This document shows positions 8,183 to 16,149 of a DNA stretch of 64,000 bases, piece by piece. Each line of letters opens with the position of its first letter. The first letter of the stretch is position 1. Both the position numbers and the translations under genes were made by a program. This DNA comes from JBOGNO01 sp050747245 (GTDB lineage: Bacteria; Acidobacteriota; Terriglobia; Acidiferrales; UBA7541), in contig JBOGNO010000014.1 in assembly GCA_050747245.1 (NCBI GenBank), forward strand, positions 58,887 to 122,886. Direction: 5' to 3'. The notes under the pieces are model-generated. The model ran no database searches. It was given only the letters and a program-made list of their open reading frames with translations, and was not told the origin of the DNA.

Positions 8183-8383
8183 CCTCCGGACTTCCCTACT
8201 CTGTCGGGTAAGTGTGCTACGCAGATCGCTTGCGCGGTCGGTAGTCTAAATCCTCGATTCACGTTTTCTGATTGCGTTGGTCTGACGATTTAGTGAAGGC
8301 AAGACCAAATTGGCACGACAGTGAAGAATTTGCGCGCAAAGTTCGGATAGCGCGCTTGCGCAAGACAAATCTAAAATCAAACG

Positions 8384-9823
8384 ATGGAAAACACCGAGAA
8401 GGATTACCAAGCGGCGCTCGAAACAGCGCACAGAGAATCCCTGAAGTACATCACGAGTCTCGACGCGCACGCAGTGGGAGCGACGGCAGATCTCCACGCG
8501 CTGCGGGCACGCCTTCGCAAACCGCTAAGTGATGAGGGCCTCCCGGCCGAGCAAGTGGTTGCCGAGCTCGCGCGCGATGCCGATGCCGGGATCATTCGCC
8601 AGGGCGGCGGAAGATATTTCGCGTGGGTGAATGGCGGAACGCTTCCGGCGGCGATGGCGGCCGACTGGCTGGCCGCGGGGTGGGACCAGAATGCCGGGAT
8701 GTACGCGACTTCGCCAGCGGCGGCTGTGGCGGAAGAAGTGGCGGGCGAATGGCTGAAAGAAATCCTCGGGCTGCCGCAGGAGGCAAGCTTCGCGCTGCTG
8801 ACAGGATGCCAGATGGCGCACATTACGTGTCTCGCGGCGGCGCGGCATGCCCTGTTGCGCGCGAAGGGCTGGGATGTGGAAGAGCGCGGACTTTTCGGAG
8901 CGCCGCCCATTCGCGTGCTTACGAGCGAAGAGCGACACGGCACGGCGGAGCGCGCGCTGCGCATCCTGGGGATGGGAAAAGCCTGCATGCGACTCCTGCC
9001 CGCGAACGAGCGAGCCTGCCTCGAACCTGCGGTCCTCGAGCGGGCGCTTGCGGGTGATAGAACGACGCCGACGATTGTCTTGCTGCAAGCGGGCGACGTG
9101 AATACGGGCGCGTACGATTCGTTTGAGGAGCTCATTCCGCTTGCGAGGAAGCATGGCGCCTGGGTCCATGTGGACGGCGCGTTCGGGCTGTGGGCCGCGG
9201 CGAGCGAGCGATTCCGCCATCTGGTGCGCGGAGTGGAAGCGGCGGATTCTTGGGCCACGGACGGACACAAGTGGCTGAACGTGCCGTATGACTGCGGCTA
9301 TGCGTTCGTGCGCGACCGCGAGGCGCATAGAAACTCGATGTCGCACCGCGAGCCGTATCTGGTGCACGCCAGCGAAGCGCGGGATGCCCTGGACTGGAAT
9401 CCGGAGTGGTCGCGGCGCGCGCGCGCATTCCCCACTTACGCGGCCCTGCGGCAGCTTGGGCGGCGCGGCGTTGCGCAAATGATAGAGAGCTGCTGCGATC
9501 AGGCGCGAGCGCTGGTGGCGGGGATTGGAGCGCTGCCGGGTGCGGAAATTGTCCGTGAGGCGGTGATCAATCAGGGGCTCGTGCGATTTCTTGACCCTCG
9601 CCCTGGCGCGACAGACGCGGACCACGACCGCAAAACGGATCAAGTGATTGCCGCGATTGATGCTTCTGGGGAAGCCTTCTTCGGCGGCACCACCTGGCGC
9701 GGGCGGCGCGCGATGCGCGTGAGCGTGTGCAGCTACAAAACCACAGCGCAGGATGTGGAGCGCGTGATAAGCGCCTTCGCAAGAATTCTGCAGAGTGAAC
9801 TCGCAGCGCAACCGAAAGCCTAG
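8384..9823 (+). CDS. PLP-dependent group II decarboxylase
   Basis: A 479-residue cytoplasmic fold-type I enzyme of the pyridoxal-dependent decarboxylase family (glutamate, aspartate or aromatic amino-acid decarboxylases). The PLP lysine is K296 in TDGHKWLNVPYDCGYAFV; the aspartate contacting the pyridine nitrogen is in HVDGAFGLWAA, and LTGCQMAH binds the phosphate region. Length is normal for the family. The substrate cannot be read from the sequence; tyrosine, tryptophan and aspartate are all possible. The ATG is followed closely by a helical N-terminus (ENTEKDYQAALETAHRESL). The isocitrate dehydrogenase gene follows 46 bases later in the same direction. Confidence 0.85.
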   Translation: MENTEKDYQAALETAHRESLKYITSLDAHAVGATADLHALRARLRKPLSDEGLPAEQVVAELARDADAGIIRQGGGRYFAWVNGGTLPAAMAADWLAAGWDQNAGMYATSPAAAVAEEVAGEWLKEILGLPQEASFALLTGCQMAHITCLAAARHALLRAKGWDVEERGLFGAPPIRVLTSEERHGTAERALRILGMGKACMRLLPANERACLEPAVLERALAGDRTTPTIVLLQAGDVNTGAYDSFEELIPLARKHGAWVHVDGAFGLWAAASERFRHLVRGVEAADSWATDGHKWLNVPYDCGYAFVRDREAHRNSMSHREPYLVHASEARDALDWNPEWSRRARAFPTYAALRQLGRRGVAQMIESCCDQARALVAGIGALPGAEIVREAVINQGLVRFLDPRPGATDADHDRKTDQVIAAIDASGEAFFGGTTWRGRRAMRVSVCSYKTTAQDVERVISAFARILQSELAAQPKA

Positions 9824-9869
9824 CCGCGGTGGACGCGCCAAAAGCCAGACGGTAGAATAGAAGTCCCAC

Positions 9870-10892
9870 ATGAAACATACAGTCACTTTAATTCCAGGCG
9901 ACGGAATCGGCCCAGAAGTCTCCCAAGCAGCACAAAAAATCATTGATGCGGCCGGCGTGGCGATTGCATGGGAGGAAATGGAGGCGCGGGACGAAATCGA
10001 GCGGCGCGGCGGCGACTACATGAAAAGCGGCGTGCTGGAATCGGTGCGCCGCAACAAAGTGGCTTTGAAAGGCCCCATGCGCACGGGCGTAGGCGTTGGG
10101 CCAGCGAGCATCAACGTGGCGCTGCGCAAGGACCTGGACCTTTATGCGAATTTGCGGCCGGTGAAAAACCTGGAAGGAGTGCAGGGGGTTTTCAAGAACA
10201 TCGATCTCGTGCTCATCCGGGAGAATACCGAGGATTTATACGCGGGACTCGAACACGAAATCGTACCGGGCGTGGTGGAAAGCCTGAAAATCATCACGGA
10301 ACGTGCTTCGACGCGGATTGCGCGGTTCGCGTTCGAATACGCGCGGAGGCGCGGGCGGAAAAAAATCCACGCCATGCACAAGGCCAATATCATGAAGCTC
10401 TCCGACGGGCTGTTCCTGACTTCGATCCGCAAGGTGGCGCGCCTATACCCGGACATCGAATACAAGGAATTCATCATCGATAACGCCTGCATGCAAATGG
10501 TGATGAACCCGCACCAGTTCGACGTGCTGCTGCTGACCAATCTTTACGGCGACATCATGAGCGACCTCGCCGCGGGGCTTGTGGGAGGACTAGGCGTGGT
10601 GCCGAGCGGGAATATCGGGGACGAGCTGGCGCTATTTGAAGCGGTGCACGGCACTGCTCCAGACATCGCCGGAAAAGGAATTGCGAATCCGACGGCGATC
10701 CTAATGAGCGGAATCATGATGCTCGAACACCTGGGCGAAGCGGAAGCGGCGGGACGGATCGAGCGGGCGCTCCACGCGGTGTATCGCGAAGGGACACACT
10801 TGACGCGCGACGTGCGCGGCAAGGCCACGACGGCGGAGTTTTGCGACGCGGTGATCCGCGCGATGGAAAGCCCCGTTGAGGCGGCGCGCTAG
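9870..10892 (+). CDS. NAD-dependent isocitrate dehydrogenase
   Basis: A 340-residue member of the isocitrate/isopropylmalate dehydrogenase family. It should oxidatively decarboxylate isocitrate to 2-oxoglutarate in the TCA cycle. The N-terminus HTVTLIPGDGIGPEV is the family opening. LRPVKNLEG, LVLIRENTEDLYAG and the substrate-site arginines resemble the mitochondrial-type NAD-IDH; an isopropylmalate dehydrogenase would show a different substrate loop. The metal-binding aspartates fall in NLYGDIMSDLAAGLVGG and the nucleotide site in FEAVHGTAPDIAGKGIANP. Length and start are typical. A ferredoxin gene follows, possibly in the same transcript. Confidence 0.85.
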   Translation: MKHTVTLIPGDGIGPEVSQAAQKIIDAAGVAIAWEEMEARDEIERRGGDYMKSGVLESVRRNKVALKGPMRTGVGVGPASINVALRKDLDLYANLRPVKNLEGVQGVFKNIDLVLIRENTEDLYAGLEHEIVPGVVESLKIITERASTRIARFAFEYARRRGRKKIHAMHKANIMKLSDGLFLTSIRKVARLYPDIEYKEFIIDNACMQMVMNPHQFDVLLLTNLYGDIMSDLAAGLVGGLGVVPSGNIGDELALFEAVHGTAPDIAGKGIANPTAILMSGIMMLEHLGEAEAAGRIERALHAVYREGTHLTRDVRGKATTAEFCDAVIRAMESPVEAAR

Positions 10893-10965
10893 CTGCGAGC
10901 GAAGTTGACAGCGGCGGAGCGGCGAAACAGAATGGAAGTGCAAGCGAGCGGAGGCGAGAACAAAA

Positions 10966-11343
10966 TTGGCTGAGGTCACCGTAGAAGTCGAAAAATTCCT
11001 CAACAACGAAATTCCGAAGTCCCACCCGATGTCCGAGGGACAAAACAACAAGAGAAAAAGAAAGCCGCACATCGTCGCGGTGATCAACGAGATGTGCACG
11101 GGCTGCGCGGGCTCGCCAGCGTGCGTGGATTATTGCCCCGTGGAAGCTTGCATGTTCTGGATTCCCGACGAGGATCATCCGCCCTTCGGCCACATCCGCG
11201 TGGATCCCATTCTGTGCATCGGCTGCAAACTGTGCACCAGCAAAGGGCCGGACGGAACTTTCCTGGAAGGCTGCCCGTGGGACGCAATTGACCTTGTGCC
11301 GCTCGCGGAATTTGAAGCGAAGTACGGCGTGATGCCGTACTAG
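10966..11343 (+). CDS. 2[4Fe-4S] ferredoxin with unusual cysteine spacing
   Basis: A 125-residue ferredoxin-fold protein. It appears to start at TTG (10966): GGAGG lies about ten bases upstream, and the next ATG would remove 21 residues. Cluster one uses C44, C47, C53 and C57 (CTGCAGSPACVDYCP, spacing 2-5-3). Cluster two uses C84, C87, C90 and C103 (CIGCKLC, then GCPWDAI), with 12 residues instead of the usual 3 before the last Cys. An extra C62 follows cluster one. The N-terminal 35 residues are charged and Lys-rich (NNKRKRKPH). It probably serves as a soluble electron carrier. A remnant of the C-terminus of a second copy lies at 12316-12375. Confidence 0.8.
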   Translation: MAEVTVEVEKFLNNEIPKSHPMSEGQNNKRKRKPHIVAVINEMCTGCAGSPACVDYCPVEACMFWIPDEDHPPFGHIRVDPILCIGCKLCTSKGPDGTFLEGCPWDAIDLVPLAEFEAKYGVMPY

Positions 11344-11350
11344 AGATTTG

Positions 11351-12238
11351 CTAGCTAGCGGCGTCAGGGATCGCCGCTTGGCGATTGCGCTCGATCACAG
11401 CCGATCTCAGCAGCATCATCGCTGTGTAGACCACCACGACGATCACCAGCCATCGCATTGCGCCCAAGGGAAGCGATCGCACCAGAAATGCGGCGAGCAA
11501 AACTCCGGGAATCCCTCCGATCGCCAATCCCAGCGCCGATTTGAGATTGTAGCTCTGCGCGCGAATGAATCGAACACTGCCCACCGGCATTAGAAATGCG
11601 CACGAACCCATCATGATGGGAAATGCCGCTTTCGGATTCATGCCCATCAGATAGACCACCACCATACACGGCGCGTACAATCCAATGCCGAGCGTCATCA
11701 GCGCTCCAAGCACGGCGTTGGCTACCACGGCTGCCGCAAGCTTCAGCCCAGAGAGCCCCAGTAAATCTCCGCCACCCGGCAAGAGATTTAGCTGGGTCAT
11801 CAGCATGATTCCCGAGGTGGTGAGAAGTGCCAACCCCATGCCGATCTGAATTTTCCGGCGTGGGCAGCGCGCGACGATGCCCGCTCCAAGCCAGGAGCCA
11901 AGCACGGAAGCCCCAATCATCAAGACGAGCGTCATCAAATCCACGCGGATGACAGCGATATAGATGAATGCCTGCAGCACTGAGGGCAGCGTGTGCCCAA
12001 CATTGAGCGTCCCTGGAATTTGTTCGTCGCGCACCAGGCGACCTAGCTTGAAAAACGAAGTGGTCGTGGCAAAAGAGCCGATGCCGAGGGTGTCGAAAAA
12101 GTTCGTCACCAAACCGATGGCACCGCCGCGGAGGTCGGGAGCTTCCCTCTTTCGTCGCGCTCGAATGACAGAGATCGCCCAAATCGCGACATAGGCGGCC
12201 GTAAAGATTCCGAGCGCGATGAAAAGAGCAGCTTTCAT
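11351..12238 (-). CDS. TauE/SafE-family membrane permease
   Basis: A 295-residue polytopic inner-membrane protein with about eight hydrophobic segments arranged as two four-helix halves, characteristic of the TauE/SafE (DUF81) sulfite/organosulfonate exporter family. The first half contains GGAIGLVTNFFDTLGIGSFATTT, the family's glycine-rich signature; the second ends in GGIPGVLLAAFLV. The substrate is unknown; sulfite, sulfoacetate or another small anion are the usual suggestions. It lies tail-to-tail with the ferredoxin gene, eight bases apart, and a ferredoxin tail remnant lies upstream of its start. It may therefore have been inserted into, or replaced part of, a duplicated ferredoxin locus. 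Confidence 0.8.
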   Translation of the reverse strand: MKAALFIALGIFTAAYVAIWAISVIRARRKREAPDLRGGAIGLVTNFFDTLGIGSFATTTSFFKLGRLVRDEQIPGTLNVGHTLPSVLQAFIYIAVIRVDLMTLVLMIGASVLGSWLGAGIVARCPRRKIQIGMGLALLTTSGIMLMTQLNLLPGGGDLLGLSGLKLAAAVVANAVLGALMTLGIGLYAPCMVVVYLMGMNPKAAFPIMMGSCAFLMPVGSVRFIRAQSYNLKSALGLAIGGIPGVLLAAFLVRSLPLGAMRWLVIVVVVYTAMMLLRSAVIERNRQAAIPDAAS

Positions 12239-12315
12239 GGTGAAGTCACCTGCCTACCTCGGATGCCGCCGACCTGGACTTCCATTTTGGCATCCTGAGG
12301 CGCAGCAGTACAAAT

Positions 12316-12375
12316 GCGATTGACTGGGTGTTGCCGGCGGAATTTGAGACGAAGTATGGCGCCATGCCGTATTAA
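12316..12375 (+). pseudogene. Remnant of a second ferredoxin gene (C-terminal 19 codons)
   Basis: Translation in frame gives AIDWVLPAEFETKYGAMPY and a stop, against AIDLVPLAEFEAKYGVMPY in the intact ferredoxin ending at 11343. Sixteen bases upstream there is no further similarity. This is the tail of a duplicated ferredoxin gene, separated from the intact copy by the oppositely oriented TauE/SafE gene. Confidence 0.75.
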
Positions 12376-12449
12376 GTTTCGCCCGCGAGAAAAATTAAAT
12401 TCGGGGCTGCCGCGCCGAAGCTCGGCACTACATAACTGAAAACCAAACG

Positions 12450-13319
12450 CTATTGGCGGGAGCGGATGGCGGAGAGGGTGAGGTTTGCCTGTTGCTGGAC
12501 GGAGGGAGAAAAACCTTCGACGCCGCGAGCGTAAGGAGCGATATCCGGCATATCATTCTTCGTGCCGATGAGAACGAGGGCGCGGAGGGCTTCGAAGACC
12601 ATGGTCTCACTGGGAGAGATGGCGACGACGGGCTGATTCGCGGCGACGGCTGCGCCATCGGAGACGAGCCAGCGGAGAATCGTGCCCGGAACCTGCGTGC
12701 GGATTTCCTGCTTTTGACCGTTCACTTCCAAATGGGCGACGAGCGTGCCGGGATTGACGACATCTCCGGGCTTGAGTCGAATGCGCAGCGTGCCCGCTTC
12801 GGACGCCGGGAGCGGATAAGGCAGAAGAAGAGAGACGACGAGTGCGTGGCCGGAATCGTCGTGGAAGCGCACGAGCGAAAGCGCCGCATTACGAGCGACC
12901 ATAGGCTGGGGATCAGCAAGAAGCTTGAGCAGCGCGGCGTGAAACTCGGACGAAGTGTTGTCCTGGCCCATCACCCAGGCGTCGGTCAAACGGATCTCCG
13001 GAAGATTGTCGGAAGCGAGCGCAACCAGCTGCGGATACCAGCGACGCACAGTGGGATCGCCCGCTTCGATGCGTTCTTCGATTTTCTCGAGCGCGTGCTG
13101 GATATTGCGCGGATGCTCGCGATCGGCGATGGCTTTGGCAAGCTCTGCCTCAGTGAGGGGTTTGCCGAACCACGTGGCGTTCCAGAGCAGAAAAGGCATG
13201 AGCACGAAGAGGAGCGCGAGGATCACGATGCCCCAGGTCCAGCGGGCGCTCATGGGCTTTCGCGCGGGTGCGGCGAGTTCGGGCGCCGGGGCGGAGGGCG
13301 GAGCAGGGTTCTCGTTCAT
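12450..13319 (-). CDS. Membrane-anchored HEAT-repeat protein with lipoyl-like domain
   Basis: A 289-residue protein with an Ala/Pro-rich N-tail, one membrane span (about residues 26-46, WGIVILALLFVLMPFLLW) and a probable periplasmic remainder. Residues about 75-180 are helical HEAT-like repeats (PEIRLTDAWVMGQD, QPMVARNAALSLVRF). They are followed by a biotinyl-lipoyl/HlyD-type beta-hairpin segment (LKPGDVVNPGTLVAHLEVNGQ, then VPGTILRWLVSDGAAVAANQPVVAI) without a lipoylated lysine motif, and a last helix. The start at 13319 overlaps the DUF420 stop by ATGA, implying translational coupling. The last gene of the respiratory cluster; its role in oxidase assembly is inferred from position only. 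Confidence 0.7.
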   Translation of the reverse strand: MNENPAPPSAPAPELAAPARKPMSARWTWGIVILALLFVLMPFLLWNATWFGKPLTEAELAKAIADREHPRNIQHALEKIEERIEAGDPTVRRWYPQLVALASDNLPEIRLTDAWVMGQDNTSSEFHAALLKLLADPQPMVARNAALSLVRFHDDSGHALVVSLLLPYPLPASEAGTLRIRLKPGDVVNPGTLVAHLEVNGQKQEIRTQVPGTILRWLVSDGAAVAANQPVVAISPSETMVFEALRALVLIGTKNDMPDIAPYARGVEGFSPSVQQQANLTLSAIRSRQ

Positions 13320-13786
13320 CGGAGTAGCCGGGCCGAAGCTTCCATGGTTACGCCGGCACCGTAGACGCGGTAGAGCAGAAAATAGATGAGCACGCCTGTG
13401 ATCGAAACGTAGAGCCAGAGCGGGAGCGTCCAGCGAGCGATACGGCGGTGGCGATCGAAGCGAGATTGCAACGCACGCGTGAGCGTGATGAGCACGAGCG
13501 GCACGATAACCACGGCGAGAATTGTGTGGGAAATGAGAAGGGTGAAATAGACCGGGCGAACCCAGCCCTGCCCCAGGAAATGCACAACGCCAACCTGCGA
13601 ATGGTAGTAAAGATAGGACACGAGAAAGAGAGTGGTGCAAGAAAACGCCGCAATCATGCAGGCGCGATGGGCGGGCATATTCTTTCTCCGGATGAAGACG
13701 AAGCCGGTGGACAGCAGAACGGCGCTAGCTGAATTGAGACAGGCGTTTACTTCCGGAAGAGCGAAAACAAAGGCGGGGCTGGGCAT
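13316..13786 (-). CDS. DUF420 membrane protein, oxidase assembly-type
   Basis: A 156-residue protein with four or five membrane spans, matching the DUF420 (CtaM/YozB-like) family: LPEVNACLNSASAVLLSTGF, HRACMIAAFSCTTLFLVSYL, LISHTILAVVIVPLVLITL and LYVSITGVLIYFLLY are typical. Relatives in Bacillus and Staphylococcus are linked to cytochrome oxidase maturation. It sits downstream of the haem A synthesis genes, which fits that role. It overlaps the HEAT/lipoyl-like gene by ATGA and lies 14 bases after the small membrane protein gene. Confidence 0.85.
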   Translation of the reverse strand: MPSPAFVFALPEVNACLNSASAVLLSTGFVFIRRKNMPAHRACMIAAFSCTTLFLVSYLYYHSQVGVVHFLGQGWVRPVYFTLLISHTILAVVIVPLVLITLTRALQSRFDRHRRIARWTLPLWLYVSITGVLIYFLLYRVYGAGVTMEASARLLR

Positions 13787-13800
13787 GATGTGGTGGAAGG

Positions 13801-14139
13801 TCAGGCCTGCTTCGGCGGCTCAGAAGCCGGGGGCTCTGCCGCGGGAGCTGGAGGTGCCGGGGTCGCCGGAGCAGCAGCGGGCTTCGCGGCAGGAGCAGGG
13901 ACGGCCGGCTTGGCGCCGGATTTGACAGCCTTCTTGCCAAATGAAATCGCGGGGACGAGACCCATGTCCGCAGCGGTCATCCAAGCCATGAGAGAGAATA
14001 AACCGCCTAGCATGAGACAAGTCAGAAGCAACAAAATGCCGTCCACGCCGTTGGTGAGGAGGCCGGTGAGGACATCCCAGATAATTCCGGCGAGAGAGAG
14101 AATGGCCAGCACCACAGACATCGCCAAGATTATGAGCAT
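13801..14139 (-). CDS. Small two-span membrane protein with Ala/Pro tail
   Basis: A 112-residue protein with two membrane helices (MLIILAMSVVLAILSLAGIIW and ILLLLTCLMLGGLFSLMAW), a short polar segment (MTAADMGLVPAISFGKKAVKSG) and a 40-residue Ala/Pro-rich C-terminus. I prefer the start at 14139, where AGGA lies five bases upstream; an upstream ATG at 14157 abuts its purine run too closely. It lies between ctaB and the DUF420 gene, all in one direction. Function unknown; a small accessory subunit for oxidase assembly is a guess based on position. Confidence 0.6.
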   Translation of the reverse strand: MLIILAMSVVLAILSLAGIIWDVLTGLLTNGVDGILLLLTCLMLGGLFSLMAWMTAADMGLVPAISFGKKAVKSGAKPAVPAPAAKPAAAPATPAPPAPAAEPPASEPPKQA

Positions 14140-14186
14140 ATCGGTCCTGAATCTCATCCTTTCCTGAAAGCTCCGAATTCGTTTCC

Positions 14187-15080
14187 CTATTTTGTTATTT
14201 TATCAAAAATCAGAAGACCCAGTAGCAACGGGATGTGCAGCACGGTCGCATGCATAAGCCACTTGGCGCGGAAGTTGGTCTTCGAGCGGGCGGCCCACAA
14301 ACAGATCTGAACCAGGGCCATGCCCAGCGCCACGGCACCAAAGAAATAACGGACTCCGGCAAGGCCGATGACAGAAGGAAGCAGGCTCACAGGAATAAGC
14401 AGCGCAGCCGTGCCGATGATTTGAGTAAACGTCGCGGTGCCCTCACGGTCAACGACAGGCAGCATGCGGATGCCAGCGCGCGAATAATCTTCGCGGTACA
14501 TCCAGGCGATGGCGTAGAAATGCGGAAACTGCCAGAGAAACAGAATGGCGAAGAGAATCCAGGCGCCCACGCCGAGCGAGCCGCGCGCGGCGGCCCAGCC
14601 AATCAGGGGCGGCACGGCTCCGGGAAACGCGCCAATGGCCGTGGCAAAGGTTGTGCGGCGCTTGAGAGGCGTGTAGATGCCGAGGTACATCGCGCAAGTA
14701 GCGAGGGCCAGTGAGGCGGCAAGGACATTCGTGAGCAGCAGAAGATAGCCAATACCGGCGAGAACGAGGCTCGCACCGAAGAAAAATGCTTCACGCGGCT
14801 GCAACTGCCCCAGAGGAAGAGGGCGCGAAGCGGTGCGGCGCATTCGGGCGTCGGCAGCGCGCTCGACGAACTGATTTAGGGCGGAAGTGCCAGCGGCAAC
14901 GAGCGTGGTGGCCAGAACCGTATTGAAGAGGCGCGGCCAGTCGAGACTGCGGCCCGCGCCCAAATAAAACCCCGCGCCGGTAGTGAGGACGACCAGGAAA
15001 GTCACGTCGGGCTTGGAGAGGGCAAAATAGGCCCAGGAACGAGAGAGAGAAGGCCAGGCGATGGCGCGAGTCGTGCTCAT
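14187..15080 (-). CDS. ctaB: Protohaem IX farnesyltransferase (haem O synthase)
   Basis: A 297-residue UbiA-family prenyltransferase with eight or nine membrane helices. It transfers a farnesyl group to haem B, giving haem O. The first aspartate-rich site is NQFVERAADARMRRTASRPLP (Asn, Asp and Arg conserved in the family), and the second is YREDYSRAGIRMLPVVDREG. KPDVTFLVVLTTGAGFYLGA near the N-terminus is also typical. I use the ATG at 15080 because an upstream frame start at 15203 would run back into the ctaA coding region. It lies 22 bases after ctaA, so haem B to haem A conversion is encoded as a unit. The terminal oxidase itself is not in the window. Confidence 0.9.
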   Translation of the reverse strand: MSTTRAIAWPSLSRSWAYFALSKPDVTFLVVLTTGAGFYLGAGRSLDWPRLFNTVLATTLVAAGTSALNQFVERAADARMRRTASRPLPLGQLQPREAFFFGASLVLAGIGYLLLLTNVLAASLALATCAMYLGIYTPLKRRTTFATAIGAFPGAVPPLIGWAAARGSLGVGAWILFAILFLWQFPHFYAIAWMYREDYSRAGIRMLPVVDREGTATFTQIIGTAALLIPVSLLPSVIGLAGVRYFFGAVALGMALVQICLWAARSKTNFRAKWLMHATVLHIPLLLGLLIFDKITK

Positions 15081-15102
15081 ATTCGAAAGCTGAAGCGGCA
15101 CA

Positions 15103-16020
15103 TCATACCGCGGAACGCTCCTCCGCGCGCGAAGAAACCCGATGTGCGCGCCGGCCGGGAACCAAACGCCAACAGCATAGAGTGAGCACAACGCTTGCCG
15201 CAAGCGTCAGAGCGCCAACGGCAACGTGCGCGACGGTGAGCGCGACCATGGCGAGCAAGGGTTGGGGAACCGCTTGATTTTTTATCACGGCCCAAAGCGC
15301 TGCGACACCAAGCAAAATCTGCGAGCCAAAAAAAGCGTGAAGGATCTTGACCCAAGCGCGGAGGACGCTGGCTTGAGCGAAGCGGCGTTTCACGGCGACG
15401 CCAAACCACACGACCATGAAGGTGACCAGCGCGGCACCGAAAATGTGCGGGCCGACTCCGGTGAGATGATGACGGTACGCAGCACCGAAAATGAGTTGCA
15501 GTACGATCACCGAGCTGGTGGCGATTCCCAGGGCGCGGATTCCCGGAGAACCGGAATCAGACAACACAGGCTGCTCGCGCTGCCACCAATCGCTGGTAAA
15601 AACGGCCAGGCTGACAATGGTGACAAAAAACAATTGGGCGAGGGTGGCATGCGCCGTGGATATGGGACGCGGGAGATAAAACAGGACCGTGAGTCCGCCG
15701 AGAAGGCCCTGCGCCAAGATGAGCCCGATCGCGGCAAGACCGAGGGTGCGCACCCAGCGGCGGGATTCTCGACGATAGAGTCCGATGACCAGGCAAATGG
15801 TGAGAATGCCCACGAACGCGGCGACCATGCGGTGGCCGTGTTCATAGAAAATGCCGCCGATCATCGGCGGCCAGATGGAGCCATAGCTAAGCGGCCAATC
15901 GGGAACCGAAAGCCCGGCGTCGTTGCTGGTGACCAGCGCCCCGGCGACAAGAAGAAGCACGGTGGAGGCCGTGACGAACAGGGCGAAGCGATGAACGCCG
16001 CGATTTGGAAAAGTGGCCAT
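15103..16020 (-). CDS. ctaA: Haem A synthase (COX15/CtaA)
   Basis: A 305-residue polytopic protein of the COX15/CtaA family, which oxidises haem O to haem A. About eight helices form two four-helix halves. Family histidines are seen in FYEHGHRMVAAFVG, ISTAHATLAQLFF, HHLTGVGPHIFGAALVT and LTVAHVAVGALTL. The N-terminal GALVTSNDAGLSVPDWPLSYG is diagnostic. I place the start at 16020; an upstream in-frame start at 16143 would include DNA of the dispersed repeat at 16100-16134. Together with ctaB it provides haem A for a cytochrome c oxidase encoded elsewhere. Confidence 0.9.
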   Translation of the reverse strand: MATFPNRGVHRFALFVTASTVLLLVAGALVTSNDAGLSVPDWPLSYGSIWPPMIGGIFYEHGHRMVAAFVGILTICLVIGLYRRESRRWVRTLGLAAIGLILAQGLLGGLTVLFYLPRPISTAHATLAQLFFVTIVSLAVFTSDWWQREQPVLSDSGSPGIRALGIATSSVIVLQLIFGAAYRHHLTGVGPHIFGAALVTFMVVWFGVAVKRRFAQASVLRAWVKILHAFFGSQILLGVAALWAVIKNQAVPQPLLAMVALTVAHVAVGALTLAASVVLTLCCWRLVPGRRAHRVSSRAEERSAV

Positions 16021-16099
16021 CCTTGGCTGTACTGCTGAAGTATTGTCCGTTCGCGTGGTGAACCGGAGACCGACAATCAGGTCATCCGGCGGAGCGAGG

Positions 16100-16134
16100 G
16101 AAAAGCAAATCCTCCGCTCCGCTCGAGATGACCA
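16100..16134 (+). repeat. Short dispersed repeat (AAAAGCAGRTCCCTC type)
   Basis: AAAAGCAAATCCTCCGC and CTCGAGATGACCAG flank a GC core. It resembles units at 901-937, 1111-1160 and 2242-2285. It lies in the ctaA upstream gap and accounts for a spurious upstream extension of that frame. Confidence 0.45.
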
Positions 16135-16149
16135 GAACCGCAAGCCTGC

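Noticed and set aside
8525..9943. Long frame antisense to the PLP decarboxylase
   Set aside because: Shadow frame; the plus strand carries recognisable catalytic motifs.
12376..12449. Terminator after the HEAT/lipoyl-like gene
   Set aside because: There is a 6-bp GC hairpin but the T-run lies about 15 bases beyond it, so an intrinsic terminator is not supported.
14187..15203. Longer form of CtaB starting at 15203
   Set aside because: The extension lies inside the ctaA coding region and is unlike the family.
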